Numbered from the stretch's first letter, positions 8,292 to 16,716 are shown. The stretch is DNA of 43,601 nucleotides from a marine actinobacterium MedAcidi-G1 (GCA_000817085.1 JUEM01000014.1:1-43601); one strand, 5' to 3'. The notes: a model not told the origin generated them from the sequence alone. A program made the numbers and translations.

Positions 8292-9230
8292 TTAAACGGC
8301 CAAAAGGTCCCGAGCACCCGTATCGCTACTTGGATGACGCAATTTCGACATTGCACGAGCCTCGATCTGGCGAATTCTTTCCCTCGTCAGATCAAAATGT
8401 TCTCCTACCTCTTCAAGAGTTCGGGGTTCACCACGATCTAGACCAAACCGCAACTTCAAGATCTCTCTTTCTCTTTCGTCCAAAGGCGCAAGTAGTCGAG
8501 AAATCTCCTCCGGTAATAATGCAGTAGCAGCAGTTTCAAAAGGGGATTCTGCTGAACGGTCCTCTACGACATCTCCTAATTCAGCATCTCCATCTTCGCG
8601 CAATGGTTCACTAAGAGAAAGCGGTTCCGCAGCAAATCTGAGAGCTTCAGTCACTTTGTCTTCAGGCATTTCTACCTCAGCTGAAAGTTCAGCCAAAGTT
8701 GCTTGCCTCCCAAACTTTATTTCAAGGCGAGACCGAGCCTTTTGAAGGCGAGCAAGAGTATCCCCAGCATGTACAGGTAAACGAATTGTTCGCCCCGTAT
8801 TTGCTATTCCTCTCGTAATGGCCTGCCGTATCCACCAAGTTGCATAAGTAGAAAATTTGAATCCTTTACGCCAGTCAAACTTCTCCACGGCATGCATTAA
8901 ACCAAGATTGCCTTCCTGTATTAAATCTAAAAGAGGCAACCCTGAAGCTTGATATTTTTTTGCAATAGAAACCACAAGTCGTAAATTGGATTGGACGAAA
9001 GTCCGCTCTGCTTTTGAACCACGACGAATAATAACTTTTAATTTTCTAATCTCAGTTGGTGTGAGCTTGGCAGAATTAGCTTTTGTTTTTTCTTCAGCTT
9101 TGAGACCTTCTTCGATTTTTTTGGCTAACTCGACTTCGCCTTCTTTAGTTAATAATGGGTATTGACCTATATCGGTTAAATAAAGTCGAACTAGATCTTC
9201 CTCATCTCTATCGACTCTTTCTTTGGCCAC
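8292..9230 (-). CDS. RNA polymerase sigma-70 factor (group 1/2, SigB/RpoD-like)
   Basis: A 312-residue sigma factor with region 1.2 (DLVRLYLTDIGQYPLLT), region 2 (DLIQEGNLGLMHAVEKFDWRK, then FSTYATWWIRQAITR for -10 recognition), region 3, and region 4.2 (TLEEVGEHFDLTRERIRQIEARA) ending in SKLRHPS. The long N-terminal region 1.1 of actinobacterial housekeeping sigma is missing, so it is probably a group 2 factor, although a shortened primary factor cannot be excluded. It starts at GTG 9230 with a strong GGAGGA nine bases upstream. It may be the target of the RsbV/RsbW pair at 6341-7124, but only proximity supports that. Confidence 0.93.
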   Translation of the reverse strand: MAKERVDRDEEDLVRLYLTDIGQYPLLTKEGEVELAKKIEEGLKAEEKTKANSAKLTPTEIRKLKVIIRRGSKAERTFVQSNLRLVVSIAKKYQASGLPLLDLIQEGNLGLMHAVEKFDWRKGFKFSTYATWWIRQAITRGIANTGRTIRLPVHAGDTLARLQKARSRLEIKFGRQATLAELSAEVEMPEDKVTEALRFAAEPLSLSEPLREDGDAELGDVVEDRSAESPFETAATALLPEEISRLLAPLDEREREILKLRFGLDRGEPRTLEEVGEHFDLTRERIRQIEARAMSKLRHPSSDTGARDLLAV

Positions 9231-9308
9231 GCCCAGTCCTCCGTAAATTCAAAACATGCTTACCGCGCGTTACCTTATCGATGCTCTAGCAAACAACAAA
9301 CAAAAATC

Positions 9309-9330
9309 GTGACGGTTGTCACAATTTTTT
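9309..9330 (-). terminator. Intrinsic terminator after nadE (possibly bidirectional)
   Basis: A 5-bp stem GTGAC/GTCAC with a 4-base loop. On the minus strand it is followed by GATTTTTG and on the plus strand by AATTTTTT. It lies 9-30 bases past the nadE stop and before the sigma gene, so it probably separates their transcripts. The stem is short. Confidence 0.45.
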
Positions 9331-9338
9331 AAAAAAGT

Positions 9339-11015
9339 TTAACCCTTGTACTTATTTACGAGTGGTAAACGTCGATCCCTACCAAACCCTTTTTGTGTAA
9401 CCCTCACTCCCGGGGGGTTTTGACGTCTTTTGTATTCAGAGGTATCAACGAGCTGAACAATCTCGTCAACAATTTTAGGATCAAAGCCATCTTCAACCAG
9501 CTCAGCTCTTGTTCTATCACCTTCGATATATGACTTTAGAAGAGGATCAAGGATGTCATAAGAAGGCAAACTTTGATCATCGCGTTGATCTGGCCGGAGT
9601 TCTGCCGAAGGCGGTTTATCTATTATGGAATGCGGAATTATTTCATTCCCTACTGACTCATTTCTCCAACGGGCCAAACCATATACACCTGTTTTATATA
9701 CATCTTTAATAACAGCGTAAGCACCGGCGGTATCGCCATATAAAGTCGAATAACCAACTGCTGCCTCGCTTTTATTTCCAGTAGTTAAAACAAGCCAGCC
9801 ATTAGCGTTTGCAAATGCCATTAATAGAACTCCTCGAATCCTTGCTTGCAAGTTTTCGTCAGTAACACCAATAATCTCCTCATTGAGATTAAGTGCCCAT
9901 TGTTCTGAAAAAGTCGAGTGAATCTCTTTAATGGGAAAATTGATCGAAGCTATTCCGAGGTTTTCAATCAGTTGCTCAGCATCCGTTAAAGAATGGTCAC
10001 TCGAATAGCGCGATGGCATCATCACAGCTGTCACGTTACTTGGTCCCAAAGCATCAGAAGCGATAGCCGCTACCAACGCAGAGTCAATACCTCCAGATAG
10101 CCCCAAGCACACTTGGTGAAATCCACTTTTTAAGACATAGTCCCGAGTAGCGGTCATTAAAGCTAAATAAAGTTCTTCATAAATTTTCAAGGTAGGTGCA
10201 ACGGAAGGATCGATTCTTCCTTCATGGTTGCGAGTCGAAGATACTTCTGTAACCGGCAAATGACTTTCCGTAGTTTTATTTTTTTCAATGGATAGATCTG
10301 CAATAATTGTTGATTCATAAAACCTTGACGATCTTAAAATAACTTCTCCAGCAGAATCAGTTATGAAAGAACCACCATCAAATACAAGTTCATCTTGGCC
10401 TCCCACTAAATTTACATACGCAATAGGAAGATTGCTTTTTTGTGAAATCTCATTTACAAGACTTTCTCGTTCTTGTTGCTTGCCCTGATGAAACGGAGAG
10501 CCATTAACTGCAATGATTAACTGAGCACCCCCATCAACAAGCCCTCTAACTGGACCATCTGGAACCCATAAGTCCTCACAAATCACAAAACCTATCTTTA
10601 CCCCTCCTATAAAAAAAAGGTTTAAAGGTTCTGAACCTGATGAAAAATTTCTAACTTCATCGAAAACTTCAACATTTGGGAGATTTTGCTTTCTGTAACT
10701 TCCGACAATTTTACCCCGATGACAAATCGCTATTGAGTTATATACGTTTTCTCCATCTGAATCAGCAAACCCAACAACCAATGCACAGTCCCCAGACATC
10801 GAAGCCAAATCATTTAAAGCATTTTTGTTATCCGCAATGAATCCTGGTTTGAGTAGTAAATCCTCAAGTGGATAGCCGGTTAGTGACATCTCTCCAAATA
10901 CCGCTAGATCACAGTGTTCTACCTTCTCTATAAGATCGCGAATTAAATCAACATTTCCTTCTAAATCTCCTACAACTGGATTGATCTGAGCAATAGCTAA
11001 ACGCAGCGTTTCCAT
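9339..11015 (-). CDS. nadE: Glutamine-dependent NAD+ synthetase
   Basis: Catalyses ATP-dependent amidation of deamido-NAD to NAD+, the last step of NAD synthesis, using glutamine. The N-terminal nitrilase-type glutaminase domain (about 1-260) carries the triad E42 (FGEMSLTGYP), K109 (YRKQNLPN) and C146 (VICEDLW). The C-terminal synthetase domain (about 275-558) has the ATP-binding SGGIDSALVAAI beginning at residue 307. The 558-residue length fits two-domain bacterial enzymes. ATG start at 11015. A weak terminator follows, so it appears to be its own transcription unit. Confidence 0.96.
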   Translation of the reverse strand: METLRLAIAQINPVVGDLEGNVDLIRDLIEKVEHCDLAVFGEMSLTGYPLEDLLLKPGFIADNKNALNDLASMSGDCALVVGFADSDGENVYNSIAICHRGKIVGSYRKQNLPNVEVFDEVRNFSSGSEPLNLFFIGGVKIGFVICEDLWVPDGPVRGLVDGGAQLIIAVNGSPFHQGKQQERESLVNEISQKSNLPIAYVNLVGGQDELVFDGGSFITDSAGEVILRSSRFYESTIIADLSIEKNKTTESHLPVTEVSSTRNHEGRIDPSVAPTLKIYEELYLALMTATRDYVLKSGFHQVCLGLSGGIDSALVAAIASDALGPSNVTAVMMPSRYSSDHSLTDAEQLIENLGIASINFPIKEIHSTFSEQWALNLNEEIIGVTDENLQARIRGVLLMAFANANGWLVLTTGNKSEAAVGYSTLYGDTAGAYAVIKDVYKTGVYGLARWRNESVGNEIIPHSIIDKPPSAELRPDQRDDQSLPSYDILDPLLKSYIEGDRTRAELVEDGFDPKIVDEIVQLVDTSEYKRRQNPPGVRVTQKGFGRDRRLPLVNKYKG

Positions 11016-11045
11016 ATACTCAGCGTACAGAGAGAGACTGGCATG

Positions 11046-11789
11046 TTAATTGCTTTCGGTTGTTCCCTTTAATGATTGTTCGACACTTTCTTGGGTTAAA
11101 CCTTCAATTATTTGAGTTATCGCATCTTTGGCTACACGGTCCACTAATCCAGAGGTTGCTTCCTCGAAATGTTTATCAAAAGTCTCTTTAATTACTTCTT
11201 CAATGAGACTTAAAGTCAATTCACCTGATTGAGAAATTCCATCATCCGCTTCAGAACCGACAAAATCTAATTTCTCTATAGATTCAAGTAAATAAAGAAT
11301 TGAATCGAAAATCTGCTCAATTTCTTCAAAGATTTCAAACTCTATTATTTCGAAATCCTCACCCATCATCGGAGACATCATCGGAGGCAAAAATCCCTCA
11401 CGCATCATCGGAGGCAAAAACCCCTCACCCATCATCGGAGGCATCATCGGAGGCAAAAAACCCTCACCCATCATCGGAGGCATCATCGGAGGCAAAGGTT
11501 TGGACATTTCTGGTCTATCTCTTCTAGGTTTGCCACTACGTCTCGTTCGATCAAATTTGTCTTCGGGTTTCTTTTCTTGAAATTCAATCTTTGGGTCTAA
11601 ATTGCCATCTTGATCAAAAGAATCACGACTGTCTTCAATGCTCGAGATTTCATTTTCAAAAGCCAGAGATCCTTCCTGAATTGCGTCTCGAGCCACTTCA
11701 TCATCATCGACTACAAAAATTGCCGCCAATGCAATAACAGTTAATAATATAAAAGCGGCTATCCATCTAATAACCGAATCTTTCATCAA
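11046..11789 (-). CDS. Membrane-anchored protein with PPMM repeats, unknown function
   Basis: A 247-residue protein I cannot assign to a family. Residues about 8-26 form a single membrane helix (WIAAFILLTVIALAAIFVV), followed by an acidic linker and a basic patch. Residues about 95-145 then hold imperfect repeats of PPMMPPMMGEGFL. The remaining C-terminal half is acidic and predicted helical (EIFEEIEQIFDSILYLLESIEKL and on), with little hydrophobic character. The topology suggests a short inner anchor with an extracytoplasmic domain. The repeats are encoded by nearly identical 39-bp units, indicating recent expansion. It lies 30 bases upstream of nadE on the same strand. Confidence 0.6.
   Translation of the reverse strand: MMKDSVIRWIAAFILLTVIALAAIFVVDDDEVARDAIQEGSLAFENEISSIEDSRDSFDQDGNLDPKIEFQEKKPEDKFDRTRRSGKPRRDRPEMSKPLPPMMPPMMGEGFLPPMMPPMMGEGFLPPMMREGFLPPMMSPMMGEDFEIIEFEIFEEIEQIFDSILYLLESIEKLDFVGSEADDGISQSGELTLSLIEEVIKETFDKHFEEATSGLVDRVAKDAITQIIEGLTQESVEQSLKGTTESN
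11353..11496 (-). repeat. Tandem 39-bp repeat encoding PPMM units
   Basis: Four adjacent copies: 11353-11391, 11392-11418, 11419-11457 and 11458-11496. Three are 39 bases long. The second is 27 bases, having lost exactly one 12-base CATCATCGGAGG submotif, so the reading frame is kept. The last two copies differ at one or two positions only. Confidence 0.9.
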
Positions 11790-11888
11790 AAGTTCCTTTC
11801 ATGCTGAAAACTAAACCAATTTTGTGGGCTTATCTATATATGCACGCTGAAACAAAAACCTTTCAACTGTTTTAATACTAAGTAAAAG

Positions 11889-12800
11889 TTATGGAGCAAG
11901 ACGAGTCTTATCAACAGTAAGACTTAACACATCAGGTCTGCTGTAATGTCCAGTGGGGTCGAAGTTCTGCCTTTGTCTAGCTATCTCACTAAGATCTAAA
12001 TCAGCCCAAATGATTCCCTTCTTGTCGCTGATGGGTTCGACGACCCATCGTCCATCTGGCCCAGCTATACAAGTACCACCATTATGGTATTGTTCGCTTT
12101 TTAACAACTGATCCTTTAAAGGAAAGTCATCTGGAATCATCCCTGAGTCATAAATAGCGGCGACACTAACCACAAATAAACGCCCTTCCTTAGCGATGAA
12201 CCTAGTGACATCTTCGGTAAGTCCAACCGAACCCGGCCAAGCAGCCACATGAATTTGAGCACCAGTGCTATACATTGCAGTGCGAGCCAAGGGCATCCAA
12301 TTCTCCCAACAATTAAGACCGGTCAGTCTTACACCTTCATGTTCATGAGCAATTAAACCGGCCCCATCTCCGTCTGCCCAAACCAAGCGTTCTCCGTAGG
12401 TGGGCTTGAGCTTACGATGGACACCAACAATACCGTCTCTTGGGTCGATGGCTACTAAGGAACAGTAAATGGATCCACCCGAAGCCGCTCTTTCTACTAC
12501 GCCAACATAAGTAAAAGCATTAGCTTCACGCACCGCTTCAATAACTCCAGCGAACTCAGAGCCATTAATTTCTACAGACTGGTCAAGATAATACGCAAAA
12601 GCCTCTTGTTGGGTTTTCTTCTCCCAAGCAGAAGCGTCAGTTAAATCAATCCAGACGGGATAACCAGATACAAACACTTCAGGAAAGGCAATTAAGTTCG
12701 CGCCACCTTCACCGGCTTCAATTATCCATTTCTGAACAATGTTTAGAGTCGCTGAACGATCAAGAAAAACTGGTGAATCCTGAATAGCAGCAATACGCAT
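11889..12800 (-). CDS. Nitrilase / carbon-nitrogen hydrolase
   Basis: A 303-residue member of the nitrilase branch of the carbon-nitrogen hydrolases. Such enzymes convert nitriles to carboxylates plus ammonia. The catalytic triad is E41 (FPEVFVSGYP), K130 (HRKLKPT) and C164 (LNCWENW). The HRKLKPTYGERLVWADGDG stretch and CWENWMPL are typical of true nitrilases rather than amidases. It lies directly upstream-adjacent to the type II glutamine synthetase (37 bases) on the same strand. A nitrogen-scavenging role feeding ammonia to the synthetase is therefore plausible, but the natural substrate is unknown. Confidence 0.88.
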   Translation of the reverse strand: MRIAAIQDSPVFLDRSATLNIVQKWIIEAGEGGANLIAFPEVFVSGYPVWIDLTDASAWEKKTQQEAFAYYLDQSVEINGSEFAGVIEAVREANAFTYVGVVERAASGGSIYCSLVAIDPRDGIVGVHRKLKPTYGERLVWADGDGAGLIAHEHEGVRLTGLNCWENWMPLARTAMYSTGAQIHVAAWPGSVGLTEDVTRFIAKEGRLFVVSVAAIYDSGMIPDDFPLKDQLLKSEQYHNGGTCIAGPDGRWVVEPISDKKGIIWADLDLSEIARQRQNFDPTGHYSRPDVLSLTVDKTRLAP

Positions 12801-12837
12801 AAACTGTTTATATCACCGATTTTTTAAAATGTTTTAA

Positions 12838-13848
12838 TTAAGCCAAAGCTGAACAGCAAGTATTTGTAATTAATCTTGCTACGACGTAAGGATCCATATT
12901 CGCATTTGGTCGTCGATCTTCTATATATCCTTTTTGATCTAGGTGTACTTGCCACGGAATACGAATAGAAGCACCGCGATCGGACACCCCATAGCTGAAT
13001 TGGTCAAATCGTTGGGTTTCATGTTCGCCAGTTAATCTCTCTTCAGAACCAATTCCATACCCAGCAATATGTTCAGCTGGTTTTCCTTCGGCTCCCAATG
13101 ACTCACAAGCAGTGATAATTGCTTCATAATTTTCACGCATAGCATGCGTTGAAAAATTTGTATGCGCCCCAGCTCCATTCCAATCACCCTGGATCGGTTT
13201 TGCAGCTACCGAAGCATCAACTCCAAAATCTTCAGCAATACGATAGAGAAGATAACGAGCCATCCAAATTTGATCCGCAACAGCTACTGTATCGACTGGT
13301 CCAATCTGAAATTCCCACTGTCCAAGCATGACTTCTGCATTTGTACCAGAAATAGCTAATCCAGCATCCATGCAAGCTTTGGTGTGCGCTTCAACAATAT
13401 CTCGACCCGCAATTTCAATTGAGCCAACACCGCAATAATAAGGTCCCTGTGGGGCTGGATAACCTTCAACAGGCCAACCTAAAGGCCTTCCCTCCATGAA
13501 AAAGGTGTATTCCTGCTCGATACCAAATAGAGGCTCTTGATCCTTATATTTTTCAAAAACTTCTACACAAGCGGCACGAGTATTAGTGGCATGTGGAGTC
13601 ATTTCTCCATCTGGAAGTAGAACCTCACACAAAACAAGAATGTCATCACCGCCTCTAATTGGATCAGGGCAAGAAAAAACTGGTTTAAGCACACAATCAG
13701 AATTGTCGCCTGGCGCCTGATTAGTGCTTGAGCCATCAAAACCCCAAATCGGTAGGTCACTAGAGTCATCAACTATCTTTGTTTTAGAACGCATATACGG
13801 CAAAGGAACAGTGCCGTCGATCCAAATGTATTCAGCTCTTATTGACAT
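12838..13848 (-). CDS. glnII: Glutamine synthetase, type II (GSII)
   Basis: ATP-dependent ligation of ammonia to glutamate. It is a eukaryotic-type GSII of about 336 residues with YIWIDG near the N-terminus, WGFDGSSTNQA, GIEQEYTFF, the ammonia and metal segment GTNAEVMLGQWEFQIGP, and GDWNGAGAHTNFST. GSII enzymes are shorter than GSI and are known beside GSI in actinobacteria and rhizobia. I place the start at ATG 13848 because GGAG lies seven bases upstream; a TTG four codons earlier overlaps that site. It diverges from glnA, and the shared intergenic region contains two GlnR-box-like repeats. The nitrilase gene follows. Confidence 0.95.
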   Translation of the reverse strand: MSIRAEYIWIDGTVPLPYMRSKTKIVDDSSDLPIWGFDGSSTNQAPGDNSDCVLKPVFSCPDPIRGGDDILVLCEVLLPDGEMTPHATNTRAACVEVFEKYKDQEPLFGIEQEYTFFMEGRPLGWPVEGYPAPQGPYYCGVGSIEIAGRDIVEAHTKACMDAGLAISGTNAEVMLGQWEFQIGPVDTVAVADQIWMARYLLYRIAEDFGVDASVAAKPIQGDWNGAGAHTNFSTHAMRENYEAIITACESLGAEGKPAEHIAGYGIGSEERLTGEHETQRFDQFSYGVSDRGASIRIPWQVHLDQKGYIEDRRPNANMDPYVVARLITNTCCSALA

Positions 13849-13893
13849 AATTTTCTCCAATTTTCAATATAAAAATTCTTACTAGATAAGTGA

Positions 13894-13909
13894 TTACAAC
13901 ATTTTTACA
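13894..13909. promoter_or_regulatory. GlnR-box-like direct repeat 1
   Basis: Two identical TTACA half-sites starting exactly 11 bases apart (13894 and 13905), as expected for dimers of OmpR-type regulators reading one face of the helix. Known actinobacterial GlnR boxes have TnAC-type half-sites with this spacing. It sits 46 bases from the GSII start. Binding is inferred. Confidence 0.5.
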
Positions 13910-13944
13910 CCGCAGGAATAAGTTTCAAAGCCATTAGTTATTTG

Positions 13945-13960
13945 TTAACAAATTATTAAC
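13945..13960. promoter_or_regulatory. GlnR-box-like direct repeat 2
   Basis: Two identical TTAAC half-sites starting exactly 11 bases apart (13945 and 13956), about 49 bases from the glnA start. It is 51 bases from repeat 1, about five helical turns, so both boxes lie on a similar DNA face. A TAGATAAT sequence ends only eight bases before the glnA ATG, so that transcript could be nearly leaderless. Confidence 0.55.
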
Positions 13961-14008
13961 GTAAAAAAAACAGGTTGTCCTTAGACAAATTTTAGATAAT
14001 CATTGGTG

Positions 14009-15361
14009 ATGAACAAAATTCAAGAAAATCGTAATCATGCACAATTCGACTACGTTTTTCGCACTGTAGAGGAACGTGGGGTAAGGCTAATACGCCTTTG
14101 GTTCACCGACGTTCTAGGTCGTCACAAATCAGTTGCGATATCACCTGCTGAGCTAGAAACAGTTTTTGAAGAAGGTCTTCAATTCGATGGTTCAGCAATT
14201 GATGGTTTTAGCAGAATCCAAGAAAGTGATGTACTAGCTAGGCCTGATCCGTCTACTTTTGAATTGCTTCCATGGGTAGCCGACGATGAAGCTTCAGGAA
14301 CCATGTTTTGTGACATCACAAACCTTGATGGGACACCCTTCGCCGGTGACCCGAGACAAGTTTTACGAAGAAATATCGATTTAGCTCGAGACGACGGATA
14401 CGAAATGTTTTGTGCTCCTGAAGTTGAATTTTTCTACTTCGCTGAACAAGAAAATGGCATACAGCCAGTACCACTAGATCAAGCTTCATATTTTGACTTA
14501 ACAACAATGGACGTAGCTTCGGACCTTCGAAGACACACACTTCATATGCTTGAAGCTCTTTCCATACCGGTTGAATATTCTTTTCATGAAGACGGCCCCA
14601 GCCAACATGAAATAGATTTGCAATACACAGATGCTTTGACAATGGCTGACTCTGTTATGACTCTGCGATTAGCTGTTAAAAAAATCGCAATGGACCGAGG
14701 CGTATACGCAACTTTTATGCCTAAACCTCTTAACGGTGTACAAGGTTCTGGCATGCACACACACCTTTCACTGTTCAGTGAGGGAAAAAATGTTTTCCAT
14801 GATCCATCAGGAAGTCTTTCCGCAACCGGACAATCATTTGTAGCAGGTCTTCTCTATCACGCTCGCGAAATAACAGCGATAACAAACCAATTAGTTAATT
14901 CATATAAAAGAATTAATGAGGGCTACGAGGCTCCACGCTATGTCTCTTGGGCACGCAATAATAGATCATCACTTGTTCGAATACCTATTCACAAGCAAGA
15001 CAAACCAGATTCAGCAAGAATTGAATACAGGGCATTAGACCCTTCATGTAATCCCTATCTCGCATTTTCTGTAATGCTTTCAGCTGGTTTGAAAGGGATT
15101 AAAGAGAATTATGAACTACCTCCCGAAGCAACAACAAATCTTTACGACATGAGTCGAGCAGAACAAAAAGCACTAGGCGTCGCTAGCTTGCCAGCAAATC
15201 TTTCTGAAGCTTTAGATGAAATGGAAGAATCGGATTTGGTAAGAGAAGCACTTGGAGACCATATCTTTGAATGGTTCCTCAGAAATAAGCGAAGAGAGTG
15301 GAACGAGTATCAACGACAAGTAACACCTTTTGAAATCGAACAATACCTTCCTAATTGGTAA
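14009..15361 (+). CDS. glnA: Glutamine synthetase, type I
   Basis: Class I glutamine synthetase of about 450 residues, the shorter GSI-alpha-like form. Visible motifs are FDGSAIDGF (substrate loop), CAPEVEFFYF (metal ligands), NGVQGSGMHTHLS (ATP and glutamate site), NSYKRINEGYEAP (ammonia-site flap) and RIEYRALDPSCNPYLAF. The start at 14003 would be TTG, but ATG at 14009 is preferred. No clear ribosome-binding site is present, and a -10-like TAGATAAT lies just upstream, so a leaderless message is possible. It is followed after 12 bases by glnR, and diverges from the GSII gene. Two synthetases of different types under one promoter region suggest a common nitrogen control. Confidence 0.95.
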   Translation: MNKIQENRNHAQFDYVFRTVEERGVRLIRLWFTDVLGRHKSVAISPAELETVFEEGLQFDGSAIDGFSRIQESDVLARPDPSTFELLPWVADDEASGTMFCDITNLDGTPFAGDPRQVLRRNIDLARDDGYEMFCAPEVEFFYFAEQENGIQPVPLDQASYFDLTTMDVASDLRRHTLHMLEALSIPVEYSFHEDGPSQHEIDLQYTDALTMADSVMTLRLAVKKIAMDRGVYATFMPKPLNGVQGSGMHTHLSLFSEGKNVFHDPSGSLSATGQSFVAGLLYHAREITAITNQLVNSYKRINEGYEAPRYVSWARNNRSSLVRIPIHKQDKPDSARIEYRALDPSCNPYLAFSVMLSAGLKGIKENYELPPEATTNLYDMSRAEQKALGVASLPANLSEALDEMEESDLVREALGDHIFEWFLRNKRREWNEYQRQVTPFEIEQYLPNW

Positions 15362-15373
15362 TGAGAAGTTTAA

Positions 15374-16057
15374 ATGATTGAAACACTCCTAGTCTTTCCA
15401 GCACCGCCACCACCCGAATTATCGCAATGTCTTGATCAAAATAGTTGGGTTTGGAAAGCAATTAACAATTCTAATTCTGCTATCGAGGACCAACCAGACA
15501 CAGGCTGGGGGGGTGGAGTTATTGTTGCAGACTCCGATCCGGAAGGAGCGCTTGCACTTTGCAAAGAGCTAAGACAAACGGAAAACCCTTTAGTCCCAAT
15601 TCTTCTTCTAATTAGTAAAGGGCAAATAAGTAAATTCGAAATAAACGAAAATCTTTTTGACGATTTCTGTATAACACCCTTTTACCCCGAAGAGTTAGAA
15701 GCAAGGTTGAATAATCTTTTCTTCAAATTTGGTAAGGGACTGCAACCTGAGCTTGTCAAATATGGCTCGCTTGTTTTAAATATCGAAACATATCAAGCAA
15801 CTATCGATGATTCGCCTTTAGATCTGACATATATGGAATATGAATTACTACGCTTTTTAGCAACACGACCTGGAAAAGTATTCACTAGAGAAACACTTCT
15901 TAGTGAAGTCTGGGGTTACGACTATTACGGTGGAGGCAGAACAGTAGACGTTCACATAAGGCGTCTAAGAGCGAAACTAGGCGAAGAACACGCCAATCTG
16001 ATCTCAACAGTGAGATCTGTAGGTTACAGATTTGGTCAATCTCGTTGGGGTTCTTAA
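15374..16057 (+). CDS. glnR: Orphan OmpR-family nitrogen regulator GlnR
   Basis: A 227-residue protein with a degenerate receiver domain (about 1-115) and a winged-helix DNA-binding domain (about 125-224: DLTYMEYELLRFLATRPGKV, WGYDYYGGGRTVDVHIRRLR, STVRSVGYRF). The receiver lacks the N-terminal acidic pair (it begins TLLVFPAPPPPE), and the conserved lysine is replaced (CITPFYPEEL). Candidate acidic residues D53 and D55 remain. This is the pattern of mycobacterial and Streptomyces GlnR, which acts without a partner kinase and controls glutamine synthetase and ammonium genes. No histidine kinase is adjacent. Location 12 bases after glnA supports the identity. Confidence 0.88.
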   Translation: MIETLLVFPAPPPPELSQCLDQNSWVWKAINNSNSAIEDQPDTGWGGGVIVADSDPEGALALCKELRQTENPLVPILLLISKGQISKFEINENLFDDFCITPFYPEELEARLNNLFFKFGKGLQPELVKYGSLVLNIETYQATIDDSPLDLTYMEYELLRFLATRPGKVFTRETLLSEVWGYDYYGGGRTVDVHIRRLRAKLGEEHANLISTVRSVGYRFGQSRWGS

Positions 16058-16058
16058 C

Positions 16059-16277
16059 TTAATCAGAAGCTTTTTCTTGAGACCAAGGATTAGATTCGCT
16101 CAATCCAAACAATTCAGATTCTTTATGAGTTTTATCAACATCTTTTTTAATTAATCCACCGATTAAAGCCGCTGCCAAAGCCCCACTCAACAAAATTGCA
16201 ACAGGCATAACTACAACAAGCAAGATAATCATAATCACGGCTCCACCCATAGGTGCATTCTGCCACCATAAAAGCAC
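16059..16277 (-). CDS. Small membrane protein, unknown
   Basis: A 72-residue ORF starting at GTG 16277. One long or two short hydrophobic helices span about residues 12-43 (AVIMIILLVVVMPVAILLSG and on), followed by a charged C-terminus. I do not recognise a family. It is convergent with glnR, its stop lying one base beyond the glnR stop, and 41 bases downstream of ridA on the same strand. Composition is consistent with a real small membrane protein, but the start is uncertain (ATG at codon 10 is an alternative). Confidence 0.5.
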   Translation of the reverse strand: MLLWWQNAPMGGAVIMIILLVVVMPVAILLSGALAAALIGGLIKKDVDKTHKESELFGLSESNPWSQEKASD

Positions 16278-16318
16278 TTATGCATGTAAGTAATTAGAAA
16301 AGATAAAAGAAAGCACAC

Positions 16319-16666
16319 TTAACTTTTGTAAACAATTGCCTCAATCTCTATGCATGCACCTAAAGGTAAAGCAGCCACAGCCACAGCAGAACGTGCGGGT
16401 CTGTGTTCATCGAATACAGAACAATAAATTTCATTCATTCGAACATAGTCATCCATATCAGTTAGAAAAACTGTTGTCTTCACAACTTGATTAAGAGAAA
16501 CTCCTTCAGCTTCAAGTAATTTTTTTAGATTGTCTAATGCTTTAGACGCTTCGGCTTCAAGACCACCTTCAACAATAAGTCCATCAACGTGTCCTATTTG
16601 ACCACTAATCATTAAAAAATCCCCTGCGTGAAATGCTGGAGTATAGGGACCTACAGGCTTGCTCAT
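16319..16666 (-). CDS. ridA: RidA family reactive enamine/imine deaminase
   Basis: A 115-residue protein of the YjgF/YER057c/UK114 family that hydrolyses reactive enamines and imines made by PLP enzymes. The signature near the C-terminus is intact: RPARSAVAVAALPLGACIEIEAIV, containing the substrate-binding arginine and conserved glutamate. GPYTPAFHAGDFLMISGQIG is the normal N-terminal segment. Full family length. ATG at 16666 with an AGGAGA ribosome site eight bases upstream. Confidence 0.92.
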   Translation of the reverse strand: MSKPVGPYTPAFHAGDFLMISGQIGHVDGLIVEGGLEAEASKALDNLKKLLEAEGVSLNQVVKTTVFLTDMDDYVRMNEIYCSVFDEHRPARSAVAVAALPLGACIEIEAIVYKS

Positions 16667-16716
16667 ATTTTCTCCTTAACTTAAAAATTATAATTACACT
16701 TTTACTGCCATATGGG

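Noticed and set aside
8186-8527. 113-residue plus-strand ORF starting in the tRNA-Sec gene
   Set aside because: It runs through the structured tRNA and then antisense to the sigma factor gene; no protein-like features.
11353-11496. CRISPR or intergenic repeat element
   Set aside because: The repeats are contiguous without spacers and inside a continuous reading frame.
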